A DNA stretch of 64,000 nucleotides. It comes from Meconema thalassinum. Taxonomy: Eukaryota > Arthropoda > Insecta > Orthoptera > Tettigoniidae. The notes under the pieces are model-generated. The model was not told the DNA's origin and made no database searches. It saw only the letters and a program-made list of their open reading frames with translations. The DNA is taken from NCBI GenBank assembly GCA_946902985.2, contig OX336397.1:156915890-156979889 (forward strand), read 5' to 3'. The position numbers and the translations under genes were made by a program. Shown piece by piece: positions 22,689 through 33,510 of this stretch (position 1 is the stretch's first letter; every line of letters starts with the position of its first letter).

Positions 22689-25359
22689 TCCAGCGCACAG
22701 GAGGCTTGCTTCCCGCTGTAGAAGCCCTACTTACTTAATTTTAGCTAGAAGTCTAGTCATAATGGGGTCGTCGCTAGGGTCATCCCCTGAGTCCAGCGCG
22801 GAGTGAGCTATTTCTCCCACCATCCTCAGAAAGACTTCCCTGCAGGTCTTGGCGTCGCTGACCGTGGCACAGAGTGGGTGTAGCATCCCTTCCTCCCAGG
22901 GGCAGTTTAGGTGCACCTAGGATTCCAGAGCTTGCCCGGCCAGGCCGCGAGTGCCTCAACCTTACGTGGTTCGTCTCCTTGGTCTAGTCGTCATGTTACT
23001 AGGGTAAGGCTCATCATTGCCTTTTTTCCTCTCAAAGTGCGGTGCCTTTGGCCTTTGGCTTATGCCGTTATCATCAATCAGAGTGCTTCAGATTCCTTTT
23101 TATGTAACAATAAAAAAATATGGGCGTAACCCGTGTAAATAGTTTATTTTGTGTAAAATGTAAAATATTTCCAGTGTTGTGGGGTTGTAGAGCTTCTAAG
23201 TACATAGACTACTTCTGGTCTACTATTGCTACGTCAGCTTTCCAGCGATAATGCTTTTTTTACCTTAATGGAGGTGTTAGTAGGGTCTGTGGCGTCAGGT
23301 ACCCTGTTATTAGGATCTGGGGGTAGTTATTCGTAGAGTGGGCTGAAAGCATGGTAGGAAGAGGTTGTGCATCTTTGGGCTCAAATAAATGGTGGCCGTG
23401 AGCCGGTAATGCTACTAGGACTGCTCCTATAATGAGTGGATTGGGGCAGGTAATTCCCGGGATTGCAAAAATATGAAAATTCCATGCAGGTTAGATAGTA
23501 ATATCCCTGGTAAATGGATGGGATACTCATGCATGTATCTGGATATGAGGCATCTGCACTCATGTACGGATAGGTGTAGGGTGAGGCATAATAATAATAT
23601 ATCCCTGTCATGCGGGAGTATTTAATTAACAAAAAATGGTTAATATATGTAACTGTGGCCTCATCTCTCATTTGGAGATGCGCATTATGCTTAATTGATG
23701 TTTGCCGACCCACCCCTAATACTCAGGTGGTAGCATCGTGATCCAAGGCGTAGCAAGCCTTCTCTTTAGACGCATGAAGTCTATCAACCCCTTTGTATAC
23801 TCTGTAATGTAGTGTAGCTGTTTTGATCGTGTTCATGTGTCTGCGTTGGTTATGTTGGACGTGGGAAGGTTATTGGAAGGGAGTAAGGTGGTACAATGGT
23901 AGCCTGTGCTTCTGTCATCCTCCCTTGGTCCATGTCTGCTTTCTATCCGCTCCTTGGGATAGTAAAGCGTCACGACCTAATCTGGTCTGCCATTTGTAGT
24001 GTGAATGTGGCCAGTGGTCGTAGTGCGACTGGCCATGCCCTAATCGCCTGTCATTGTTTTTTTTTTGAAAACTGAAATCCAGAAAGGAAGTTATTGGGGG
24101 GGGAGGTCTTGTTTCCTCAGAGCCCCTGTCTGTGTTCGCTTCTAATTAGTGAGCGCGTGTGAGTGTGCCTATGTTCCGCTACACCATGCGGACGGTTGGT
24201 CTGTTACAGGCTAAGTCGTAATGTGTATCGCGTGTGTGGGCAGGAGGTGCCCGTGGCCTGTCAACGTCTTTGAGAACGTGCTCCTATGGGCCCAAGATAA
24301 GTTCCGATCTGTCACGTCTTGTCCATTGCTAAATGCTTTTGCAGTGTTAGAAAAATGTATGGTGTTGTGATTGTTTTGCGTTTGTAATTTCGCGGTCACT
24401 GCCGATACAACAATCGTGTCTGTCACCAGCAGTATTGCAGTATGACGAGATCTGCAAGTCAGTATTTTCGTCATGTTGTGTTTACATTTGTCTGCGTACG
24501 TGATTTTTCGCCAGTATGTGAGTGTTGTCACCGTTCTAGATTCCTGGCGGACTAATGTAGCAATTCGTACTATTTGCTAATACTATTGTGTGGTCACTAT
24601 TCCGTATGACCTTTGTCTTACGAAATTTCTATGCTTGTGTCTGGGAAATCTATTTTCCCTGTCAGGTGTCACTGAAATTCTATGCCTGGCTTTTGGCCGA
24701 AGGAAATGTGGTATTATCTGGTTCTGTAGTTGTATGGGCCAATTTTGGTGTGATTGGAAGCCTGGATAGCTGTTTTCCTGGTGTCCGATTTTCGCTGGGA
24801 TTTGAACCCGTGATCTTATGTCATTCTCTGTGTTCTATGTCTGCGTTGTGTTTCAGGGATTGAGGTGTCCTCAGTGTGGTTTTTGCTTGTGTTTCTCGTA
24901 CCAAAAATACCGTTGGCTAGTTAGTTTTTGGTACGAGTGTGGTGTGTGATCATGGGTTCGGACCCGGGGTGCTGTAAAGACTTGGTATGCCGCTATTTGT
25001 GCCGTATATATTATGGCACATTCCCCGTGTATTTGCAATGCGCAAAAGAAAGTACGCATACCTGTGAAGAGTTTGTATGTTTTTGAATTCTCCTCGTAGT
25101 GTAATTTGTGAGTTATGAGGTGTTTGGACTCGGCTTAAATGATGCCGTATGTTCTGCTGTGAGAGCTGCTAGCATATTGCTGTCTGTAAGCGTGGAGGTT
25201 ATCCATGAGACTTGCGTTATTGCTGAGTGTGGCGGTATTGGATTACAATGTCTTGCGCGCTCGCTTGTTACTTGTTTTGATAATGCTTTGTGTCCGGCAC
25301 ATGTGTGTCTAATCGGCTTACTCTCTGTGACTGTGAGTAGTGCTTTTCGCACTGTAAAA

Positions 25360-25486
25360 AAGGAAGGAAACTTGTAGTTTAACATGACCGTTAATCTGTA
25401 GATCATGAGCCACGGGACTTCCGTTTTACGTGGAATCCAAACCACAGGCCATGGCATTTCACTTCGAAAGTCTCACATGCATTGGC
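25360..25486 (-). repeat. SINE (family F) inserted in unit 3
   Basis: Same insertion and target duplication as in units 1 and 2 (duplication at 25348-25359 and 25487-25498). Confidence 0.85.
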
Positions 25487-26964
25487 CGCACTGTAAAAGA
25501 ACCTCTCATTAACTACATTTGTGTCCCCAAATTTTGTGTTACTGTGACGTGGTTCGAGTATGTCCCTATCCGTTGTACAAAATGTCGTTATACACGAGTG
25601 TGTCTGGGCCGCTAGTCGCGTGTTTGGTGACTAGATGCCGGAGGCGATTTTGTTGTTTTTCATTTATGACATTGTTAGTGGAACTGTCCCAATCTATTTT
25701 AGCTTCCTGTTTTTCTATCCTGTAATTGGATAGCTACCCGACCTTATATTCCTGGTATTCCGAAGATTGCGGGTTTTGAGGCCGTCTTTTCTCAGAGTAA
25801 TTGTTTCTGGCGCCATTCTAGGCTGTGTCTCCGGGACAGTTCTGTCGAGTGTTAGGATCGTGTCCCGGTGCGGTCAATGAGGTTCGAAGGCTATTTCTTG
25901 GCCTTCTTTCCACGTTTGCCAGTGGGATTACTTCCCTCTGTTTTACTGTCATGTGGCAATGTAAATTGATTGTGTGATTTCCAAAAATGTGCAGGGTTTC
26001 CCAAAGTCTGGGATTTTCATCCTACGGTGTGTTAGCGTTTTAGCTTGCGTATTGTTGTGGAAGTGAGAAAAAAGTCATATTATAGGCAGTTTAACGTGTC
26101 ACGTATGCCTATTGATGCAATATATATAGTTCGACTTGGCCAATTTTTCCTTTATCGGGCCTAATGACTGAGGCAGAGAAGAGAAAAAAAATGAGCTATG
26201 CCCCGCTCCGTATTAAGAGAGCACTTTGAAAAGGTATAAAAAATATATTGTATCTCGCCTGTTCACTGCTGTATGCTTTATTAAAGTGGGTTGGCAGGTG
26301 GCGATAGTCTGTAAAAATTATGTCGTGCACAATATGAAAAATGTTTAAAAGTGAGAAGTAGGACCTGAGTGTAGTATCCACCTATTTGGTGGCGTTAGTA
26401 CTACGGTAATCTAGTTACGTCTCAGGGAAATCTACCACTTTTGGAAAATAGTTTGAGATTCTTAATTCTTGCTACAATCAGGGCTTTTGCCCGCCGCAAG
26501 AGAATCTATCAAACTGTGGGACCGGATCATAGAACATTTAGTCATTTCCATCTAGAAAGACCCGCTTTAGCTCTATGCTGTGTTTTATTGCTTAAGCTGT
26601 GTTCAAAATAGCTTTTTCCGGCCTTAAGCCGCGTAGCTCACCTGATGGGCTTCCACTTGGCTTTGGATATTAGCAACTTTACGTTATCCAAGTTGTAATA
26701 TGGACCCTATGTTCAGTAACCATTGATGGCCTGAGAAAAAAAAATGCTAGGGGCCCAAATAAAAATCAAGAAGGATTTATAATTATATACTTTTGTTTTA
26801 GCCATGTTGTACTGCATATACGTGGAGAAAAAAAAATGTGCCGTTTACGTTAGTGAGTCTTTATGTGTTTATTGGCGTATTTCTCCCGTGTAAACGAACT
26901 TATGTGTGTCCCTAATATAGGTTCAAGTGATATTAGCTTATTTCTGTGTCCCTGGTGGAAGTCG

Positions 26965-28320
26965 TTACTCCGGTCCGAGCGTCCTTGCTCGGAAAGGTGA
27001 AGGGTTCTGCCCTGTTATGAGATTATAGGCCCCTGAAATCCACTGAGGCGCTTCTTTGCCATTTTTCGGGGGAGTTTGTAGCAAAGTAAGCCTGGGCCTA
27101 CTTCCACCGTAGCGCGTGTCTGTAGGTTTGAGTGTGCCTGTTTTCGAGGGCCTAATTGCGCTCTGCGCTACCCTAGTAGAGTTTACGGGGGTGTGTGTAT
27201 TTTTGCCTGAGTGGTTTTGTGGGGTAGGTAATAACACCTTTCCTGTACCCCGTGTACCGTGTGTGAGTGCGTGGTCACAATGTGCGTGCGTGTATCGTGC
27301 ATCCTGAGGGACTGAATGTAACACCCTCTTATGCATTCGCACCTGGGGTACTAATGCTGGTGTTCGCCTTCGTTCTGGCAAACTTGCCCTTTGAACTGGC
27401 GGTATAGGTCGCTTAATTGCCTGTCTTTGCACTGGCAATGTGGTGGCGTGTAGCCTGACCGCTTTCTGGCCTGTGGCCACGGTAGACTCTTGCCATTGTG
27501 TTTGCCTATCTGTGTGGGTGTATGCAGGCTTTATGTACTGTAGGGCGGGCTCTACGTCGTCAGCCCATGACGTGGTTACGTCGCGTTGTCTCCCTGTCAT
27601 ATAATGTGTTTCTGAGAGTCCTGGCTTCAACTCCCTCTCGTTCGTCCGTTCAGAGGGGATTGACCTAGGGTCTGCTGCTCGGTTTGGCAAAATTGCCTTC
27701 TGAGCCGGTGCTAAGGGATGTGTATTGGTGTAAGCTTGTCCCCGCAGTGTATTGGAGTCTAACCTGGCCGTCTTCTGGACTGTGGCCATGGTATCCTCCT
27801 TCCCATGTGTGGCAGTACATGGCGAGAGGGACATCCTCGCAAATTGCCGAGTTAGCGCATCTACGCTTATGTCCTCTCCCGGCTGGGCTTGTGGCCCTAC
27901 CATGTACTCGAAAATGGCCTTATTGTTCTGGAGTTCGCGGTACTCGTCCCAAATTTGGGTGTACTGACCGTTGAGGCTCATGGCCTGCTCAGCGACTTTT
28001 GTGCCATTGGTCCCTATGCGTCGGTGTTCCCTGATAAGTGTCTCCCATTGTTGGAACATAAACTCGTGTCGGCAGTGTAGTTGCCAGTGTGCTTTAATGA
28101 TCTGTGTACGGAGGGTGGGGATTTTCGCCCGAATCTTGCGATTCTTAGCGCTGCGGCTTGGCCGGACAAGGGCTCTTATGATCCGCATGTACTGGGCGTG
28201 CAGGAGCTGCTGAAACCTTCTGAGGTAGTCCTGCCTAGTTTCAAAAACTCTGTGCCAGGCAATTAATTCCTGGTACTCCCCAATGCTCCTCAACACAGCT
28301 AGGCGGTATAGAGGGGCCAT
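26965..28320 (-). CDS. 451-aa Gag-position protein, unit 3
   Basis: Intact copy of the ORF at 12297-13652. It has Tyr120, Ser152, Asp254 and Met329 as in unit 2 but keeps Pro233 as in unit 1. In minus sense this is the unit nearest the 5' end of the array, directly after R4, so it would be the first ORF on a transcript starting in the right-hand terminal region. Confidence 0.55.
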   Translation of the reverse strand: MAPLYRLAVLRSIGEYQELIAWHRVFETRQDYLRRFQQLLHAQYMRIIRALVRPSRSAKNRKIRAKIPTLRTQIIKAHWQLHCRHEFMFQQWETLIREHRRIGTNGTKVAEQAMSLNGQYTQIWDEYRELQNNKAIFEYMVGPQAQPGEDISVDALTRQFARMSLSPCTATHGKEDTMATVQKTARLDSNTLRGQAYTNTHPLAPAQKAILPNRAADPRSIPSERTNERELKPGLSETHYMTGRQRDVTTSWADDVEPALQYIKPAYTHTDRQTQWQESTVATGQKAVRLHATTLPVQRQAIKRPIPPVQRASLPERRRTPALVPQVRMHKRVLHSVPQDARYTHAHCDHALTHGTRGTGKVLLPTPQNHSGKNTHTPVNSTRVAQSAIRPSKTGTLKPTDTRYGGSRPRLTLLQTPPKNGKEAPQWISGAYNLITGQNPSPFRARTLGPE

Positions 28321-28610
28321 GCTAAATGAAGTATATGTGTCTTCTTATTTGAAAAAGAAAAGAAAAAAAACCGTGCGTGTTTGTCAGTGTATTCTTGTTC
28401 TCTCTGATTCTTTCTGGGGCTGGGGGGTTGGTTTGGGAGAAAAAATTCCCTGTGTAGATAATGCAAAGCAAAAAAAAACTGCTTTCTGTCTGAGAGGAAA
28501 GAAAAAAAAATTCAGTCTCGCTTGGCTATATGCGGTACGGGCCGTTTTTACTACGAGAACTCGTTGTATGAGTCCTATTTTACTGTGCGTAGTACCCGGC
28601 CTCCATCATC

Positions 28611-29247
28611 TGTTTTAGATCCCTTATTTGGGGGGTGGTCGGATCTAAAACGGAAGAGTTATTGTGTTAATTTATAAAGAAGTGCCAAAAAGGGGGTAGC
28701 TTCCCGTAGTCGGGCAAGCTGACCAGTGTAGAGTGTTGTTTAGTGTTAGGGTGCTAGGGGATGCTCTTGTAAAAGATCTAGGTGTATTTTAGGGGATGGA
28801 ACTTGGCGTACAGGTCAACGCGCTGGCTTATGTGGTCGTCCAGCTGGCTGGTTAGGTAATCGACTTGCACGCGTCAGCTATATGGCGCGTGCCGCTCCTG
28901 CAGTCAGGCCGGTACGGGAATACAATGATGCTTGCCCTAGCAAGTATCTGGCTACTGTAAGTCACGTCTACCAGTGACGGAGAGTTCAGGAAGGGAGTTA
29001 GGGCGTAAAGAAGCGTGTAAACAGTAATGCAGGTGTAATGTACTGACCAAATGTTTATTGGCCAGTAATATTGAATTATGAGTCCCTTTTAAGGGATGTA
29101 GTGATGTTACAATGTGTACAAACTTGTCTATACAAATTGGTGGGTAAGGTTACAAAGTTATAGGATTCTGAACACCTGCTGACTCACTCGCCTGATGATA
29201 CCAGCATAGCCTCGGGCCGCCACACTGTAAGACTGATAATTGATTGA
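28611..29247 (-). repeat. R4, 637-bp LTR-like repeat, right end of array
   Basis: Fourth R copy. Homology to the other copies stops exactly after GATTGA at 29247, where R1-R3 continue into an A-rich run and R4 continues into unrelated sequence. It shares CTACC with R1 in the small hairpin and has a private A in ACCAAATGTTT. Confidence 0.75.
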
Positions 29248-29506
29248 GAGCCTGACCTCCTTACGACGCCTTCTTATATTCTTCGGCGCTGTGCTGTCAG
29301 CATTGTGCTGAATAGATGTCCTAGTTAATAGTGTGTCGCTGTTTGTAGTAGTGATGCAAGGATTGGGCCAGCTTTCCAGAATGGCTAGCTGTCCTTGCGG
29401 AGTTAGTAGATGTTGGTCTGGACTTATAAGGATTGCCAGTTAGGAGATTTAAATAGATGATGGGGGAATGGTCTCCAAGGGGTGCATACCCCTGGGGTAC
29501 TGTACA
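29248..29506 (-). other. non-repeated right terminus of the array
   Basis: These 259 bp lie between R4 and the resumed SINE and occur nowhere else in the window. In minus sense they would be the extreme 5' part of the element, so they could hold a U3-type promoter or be a separate insertion. The end ...TGTACA gives a CA terminus that pairs with the TG at 6621. An alternative 5-bp direct repeat GGTAC (6612-6616 and 29496-29500) could instead mark the target duplication. No ORF is convincing. Confidence 0.4.
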
Positions 29507-29690
29507 CATGGCCGCTTCCTTTCACATCCTCGCCCAGTTTCATTCACCATCGTTCATTTAATCTCTCATTAACTCAACCATGAGGTAGGTGTCAGGAAGG
29601 GCATCCGTCCGTAAAAACCTTCCGCCACAAAGATTTTCATCGCATCACAGCCCCGACCCCGTTGGAAAACGGGATGAATAAGGGGTAGAC
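29507..29690 (+). repeat. SINE (family E), right half, split by the array
   Basis: Continuation of the SINE at 6450-6620: TGGCCGCTTCCTTTCAC, then a body with GTCAGGAAGGGCATCCG and an end near GGGATGAATAAGGGG. This position gives the right limit of the large insertion. Confidence 0.65.
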
Positions 29691-29697
29691 ATACATG

Positions 29698-30314
29698 CAG
29701 GGTTATTATCTATGTGCGCCCCGATAAACACGACAAGCTAAGCCGGCTGTGACCGGCGCAGATCGCGGGTGCGCGTACCTGGTTCAGCCGGTGGTAGGCG
29801 CGCATTTCCACACTTTTACCAAACATGTCCAATAATGAGTACTTACAGTGTTCATTGGCGATGCGAAAATGTCCTCCCTGTCTTCTAACACACACCTGAC
29901 ATCTTCTGATGAAAGAATGTCTATCACCTCTTTTATTATTTACGGAGCCTGTTTCCTTGAATCGTTCAGCGAGCCTCCTAATTTTACTGGCATTAGGCAC
30001 AGGTCTTACTGGAAACTTGATTTGAAATTTTCGTCTCGTTTCAGAACAAGATTTTCTGCTTTCATATGCAAATTATGGATATACACACATTCGCTTAATG
30101 TGAATTGGTGTCTAGGTATGTCCAACAATCACAGTAATCACAATACTCCCTAAACGTGCAACACTAACGTCTAAGCTTTGCAAATACACGTCCATATGAA
30201 TGATAAAACACGTGTGAACTAACGATATGAGTCAGCGGAGCGCCCGCAATCTGCGCCAGTCACAGCCGGCTTAGCTTGCCGTGTTTATCGGGGCGTACAT
30301 AGATATTGTCCCTG
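29698..30314 (-). mobile_element. TIR transposon with internally deleted transposase
   Basis: A 617-bp element with inverted repeats of about 70 bp. Both ends start CAGGG and continue TATCTATGT(G/A)CGCC inward. The minus-strand frame 29710-30000 reads into the right arm. It begins PNASKIRRLAERFKETGSV, like the helix-turn-helix start of mariner-superfamily-type insect transposases, and then runs into a CQVCVRRQGGHF stretch like their C-terminus, so the catalytic middle is missing. A clear target duplication was not found (flanks ATACATG and TATAATG). Confidence 0.65.
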
Positions 30315-30339
30315 TATAATGGTCGGACAGAAGTAAATA

Positions 30340-30610
30340 TTTCTGTCAGATAACGGGAAATACAGACGATTTGACCACACGCGCAACTGATATTTTTCTA
30401 CTACGACACATTTTTCGTCCATAAAAATTTGTGGTCTGAGAATATTGTGCACATGGTTTTGGAGCTCATTATCACATAATAACTGTGAAATTTAGTGTAA
30501 TTCCCGGGGAGTTGGCAGCAGTAGAATGTAATTAATAAACTCATCAATGTGAAGGATCCTTTGTAAGCAATCCCTGAGGCTTGTTCCGATGCGCTCTATT
30601 ACACTCATTT
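30340..30610 (+). repeat. dispersed repeat, direct partner at 32170-32475
   Basis: It matches 32170-32475 in direct orientation, with shared blocks such as GTCCATAAAAATTT and CATAATAACTGTGAAATT. The element type is unknown, with no ORF or clear ends. The LINE fragment 31465-32150 and a SINE lie between the two copies. Confidence 0.6.
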
Positions 30611-31009
30611 AATAGGTTGCAACTGAACATAATTAGCTCTCTGCACTGACCTTGCTCACAGCAGAGGAAGACAGGCCACTGTATAACACACCAGCAAGCA
30701 TTTGGATGATCCGCACTCAACCAAAACAGGCAGACTATTGTGATGTGTAGAGCCCGTGTTTTTGGTGAAGAGTCACTTTTTCTCAGAGACGATGCTTAGT
30801 GGCAAAAGTATATATGGGGTTTTCAAAGTTCATCAATATGCATGTTTCCCACATTATCCAGATTTGAATCATTCCATAACATATAGGTGCGTGGTGGGTC
30901 GATTTTTAATATTTTATACCAGAAGTTTTCGACCTTATTGAAACTGTGAGCACCTTCTCAAGCTATACTTGTGCACCTTTAAAATAACTGTAAAAATAAT
31001 AATAATGAC

Positions 31010-31321
31010 AATCCACAGCCTGCTTCCAGTCGACCGACCGGGTCAGGGAATGGAATGAATGAAGCCCCTATCTAGCGGCGAGGATATGAACTGTGCCGGC
31101 AGCCGAAGCATGTCGCACTCCCCTCGGGCAATGATTAAATGAATGACGGATTAAATGAAATGATAGTGGAGAGTGTTGCCGGAATGAAATTGTGACAGGG
31201 GAAAACCGTAGTACCCGGAGAAAAAAAAGTATGCCTCCGCTTTGTCCAGCACAAATCTCACATAAGAGTGACCGGGTTTGAACAACGTACCCAGCGGTGC
31301 AGCCACCTAAGCCACGGAGGC
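31010..31321 (-). repeat. tRNA-derived SINE (family A)
   Basis: Near full-length minus-strand copy. The head at the right reads GCCTCCGTGGCTTAGG, followed by a degraded B-box like GGTTCAAACC. The body has GAGATTTGTGCTGGACAAAG and the 3' end CAGGCTGTGGATT. Other copies lie at 49905-50230, 58338-58640 and 63289-63614. Confidence 0.8.
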
Positions 31322-31464
31322 GATATTAATGAAAGAATATTTCCCATAATTCGTATTCTGCGGTCGGCCATTAACTTTATGGGGATGATCTGCCCTGCTC
31401 AGCAAGGTGGGATTTCCCAGATGTTTGCTTAGTTCTCCCCATGCTGGCCGATCAGTGTAAGTGT

Positions 31465-32150
31465 TGATCATAGCCTATAGTCTGGATTTCGTCCTTCTAT
31501 GTTCCAGAGATTCCCACCCTAGTTTTTCTATCATCCGAGTAACACTACTTCTAGGATTAAAATCGTTGAGCACAAACCAATCAGCCTTCCTTTGTACAAT
31601 CTGCAGCTCATTGATGAGCCCTGCCTGATATGGGTCCCAAACCGCTGAGCCGTATTCCAAGATTGGACTCACCAGGGTCAAATATCCTAATTCTTTTGCG
31701 GTAGAGCCACTGGCTTTTATTACTCGCATTACAAAATGTAGTGATTTGTTCGCTTTGAAGACGACACAACCCACATCGGTACTCCGTATCATTCCTTACA
31801 TGGATGCCCAAGTATTTGCACGAGTCTTCTTCTACATGTATTTCCGAGCCAATATTATATTGCAAATCATGCCTTCGCCCTCTCGCTATTCTAATGAGAC
31901 TACATTTACTCGTATTTATGGACAAGGTTGAGGTCAGATTGTAACTGAGCGTTGTCTTGTGAGCTATAATATTTCGGTATATTACACAACCATTCGCAAA
32001 CAATCAGAAGAAGTCACTTCGAATCCCATTCGGTAAGTCATTAATAGGTGCCAGAAATAACAGGGGCTCAATCACACTACCCTGAGGGACTCCTGACGTT
32101 ATCAATATATCCTCCGAGAATAGTGTACATTTGATAACTGCCTTTATTAA
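31465..32150 (-). pseudogene. LINE reverse transcriptase fragment (RT core to C-terminus)
   Basis: Read from 32150 down, the minus strand shows a degraded PQGSVI-PLLFL-INDLP motif (32030-32110), which is RT domain 4, and then NGCVIYR where the YADD box should be. Next comes KYLGIHV (about 31800) and, in another frame, LVSPILEYGSAVWDPYQ followed by LQIVQRKA and ending in WESLEHRR near 31480. This order is typical of Jockey/I-type LINE proteins. The two main frames overlap (31608-32003 and 31475-31792), so at least one frameshift is present, and both ends are missing. Confidence 0.75.
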
Positions 32151-32169
32151 GCAGATTGTGTTCTCAACG

Positions 32170-32475
32170 GAAATGACGGTATTAAAAAAAGGATATTTGT
32201 TTTATTGCGGAATGGGAACTTTAAAACAAACGATTTGACAGCACTAACGGTGGATATTTTTGTTAGTACATATGTTATGTCCATAAAAATTTATGATCTG
32301 AGAACAATCTGGGCCATGTTTTAGAACTCATGACATAATAACCGTGAAATTCAGTGTAATTTCCGGGAGGTTGGCAGCACGGTATTTAATAAAGTCATCA
32401 ATGTGCAGTGTTCTTTGTAAGTCAGAGAGGCGACTAATGGAAACAGTTGTGCTACCCCAGTAACAGTTGTGACCA
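32170..32475 (+). repeat. dispersed repeat, direct partner at 30340-30610
   Basis: See 30340-30610. The two copies have diverged by substitutions and small gaps. Confidence 0.6.
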
Positions 32476-32613
32476 ACAATGTCCGATATCGAATCAGAAA
32501 AATAATTGAAAAACAACACCCGTGTAGTAAAACACTGCTGCAGTGCGGTCTTGTTCAGGGGCGGCACGAAAGCCTGCAGCGTGGGCACAAAACTTAACGA
32601 CACCCAATCAAAA

Positions 32614-33348
32614 TATCGATGATGATAATTGTTGTTTTAAGGGGCCTAACATCCAGGTTATCGGCCCCTAATGGTTTGGGTGATAGTGATGATGATAATG
32701 AAACGTAAACTATAACTAAAACTAACTACTAACTTTTATACTAGAAGAACAAATGGAAAACAAAAGGAGAATAAGGCAAATAAAGGACAGGAGGAAAAGA
32801 AATGCCCTCAACCCTCGAAGAAAGCGGATTGGGGGACTTGGAAGGAAGGAGAGCCATGAAAGGCAGATAGGAAAGTGAAAGAGGAGAGGGTCCGCCCCTG
32901 AAATAATGGATAAAAGGGGGAAAGCCGGACCCAGCTCAGGAATTCCTCGGGGTCGCCAACTCCCGAACTCACCAGCCGTGAGCCCCTGAGTGTGTAGCAA
33001 TATGTAAGGTGCACCAGAAATGGTGGGGCTACATACACCCTGCCTCCTTGAGGGCCTTGTGCAGAAGGCAGGAGATAACATGAAAAGAAAAATAAGGCTG
33101 ACCCTTCGCAGATGGAGTGTATCAGAAAAGCTGAGACAAGGGCCAATTAAGGCGGGAAAGGAAGAGACTCCCTACGCCTCGGGTACCCTAATACCGTCGG
33201 GGTCGGAAGAGAACAAGAGTTGACCGAGTGAGGTCGACAGGAAAGAAGACGGAGAGGAGCCCGGCACAAGTAAGTGGAAGCAATGAGGACACAGCTGGGG
33301 TCCCGTGGTCGCTAACCCACGTCCTACTAGATATGAGCTCCTGGGGGG
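32614..33348 (-). mobile_element. 0.7-kb retroposon (family K), full copy
   Basis: 735-bp element, minus-oriented by its tail: on the minus strand it ends with CCTTAAAACAACAATTATCATC. It is flanked by a 10-bp target duplication CCAATCAAAA (32604-32613 and 33349-33358). Further copies lie at 42032-42766, 53791-54526 and 60941-61637, with fragments at 33868-34312 and 58905-58997. Small frames on both strands are not conserved in length between copies, so I see no protein. It is probably a non-autonomous retroposon. Confidence 0.8.
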
Positions 33349-33389
33349 CCAATCAAAACAGTGAATGGGCATTACACTTCATCAATTCG

Positions 33390-33510
33390 ATACCGAAGCT
33401 ACACCACTACAAAGATATCACACTAAAACCAAAGAGAATATAAATGTTGGAGAACAAGGAAAGAAAACACCACTCCACTGTCATAAACCTAAATCCTTGA
33501 CATCCTCCCC
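33390..33510 (+). repeat. dispersed repeat, partner at 35230-35350
   Basis: Shares AAAGATATCACACTAAA and CCTAAATCCTTGACAT with 35230-35350 in the same order and spacing. The family is unknown. Confidence 0.6.

Larger units (their letters stand above)
6621..29506 (-). mobile_element. tandem array of a novel 7.3-kb LTR-like element
   Basis: Three head-to-tail units (6621-13941, 13942-21276, 21277-28610) end in a fourth copy of the first 637 bp (28611-29247) and 259 non-repeated bases. The order is R-internal-R-internal-R-internal-R, as in LTR elements that share LTRs in tandem. Strand minus is inferred from the 451-codon ORF. For an LTR element: every R begins TG on the plus strand (CA at the minus-strand end); R is exactly 637 bp in all four copies; a possible tRNA-Ala primer site follows R; the ORF lies where gag would be; and the ends 6621 and 29506 give TG...CA with flanks CATC and CATG. 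Against: the other R end is not TG/CA, no polypurine tract is seen, and there is no RT, protease or integrase. The plus strand is markedly T/G-rich. Alternatives are a Penelope-like array with partial leading copy or a host macrosatellite. Confidence 0.6.

Noticed and set aside
6621..29247. Array as a Helitron rolling-circle concatemer
   Set aside because: There is no CTRR end or end-to-start junction. The array starts and ends within a unit with a shared 637-bp segment, which fits an LTR-like or recombination origin better.
32722..33146. Hydrophobic ORFs in retroposon K (for example FLFLLSFICLILLLF)
   Set aside because: They occur in several K copies but with different starts, stops and frames, so they are not maintained.
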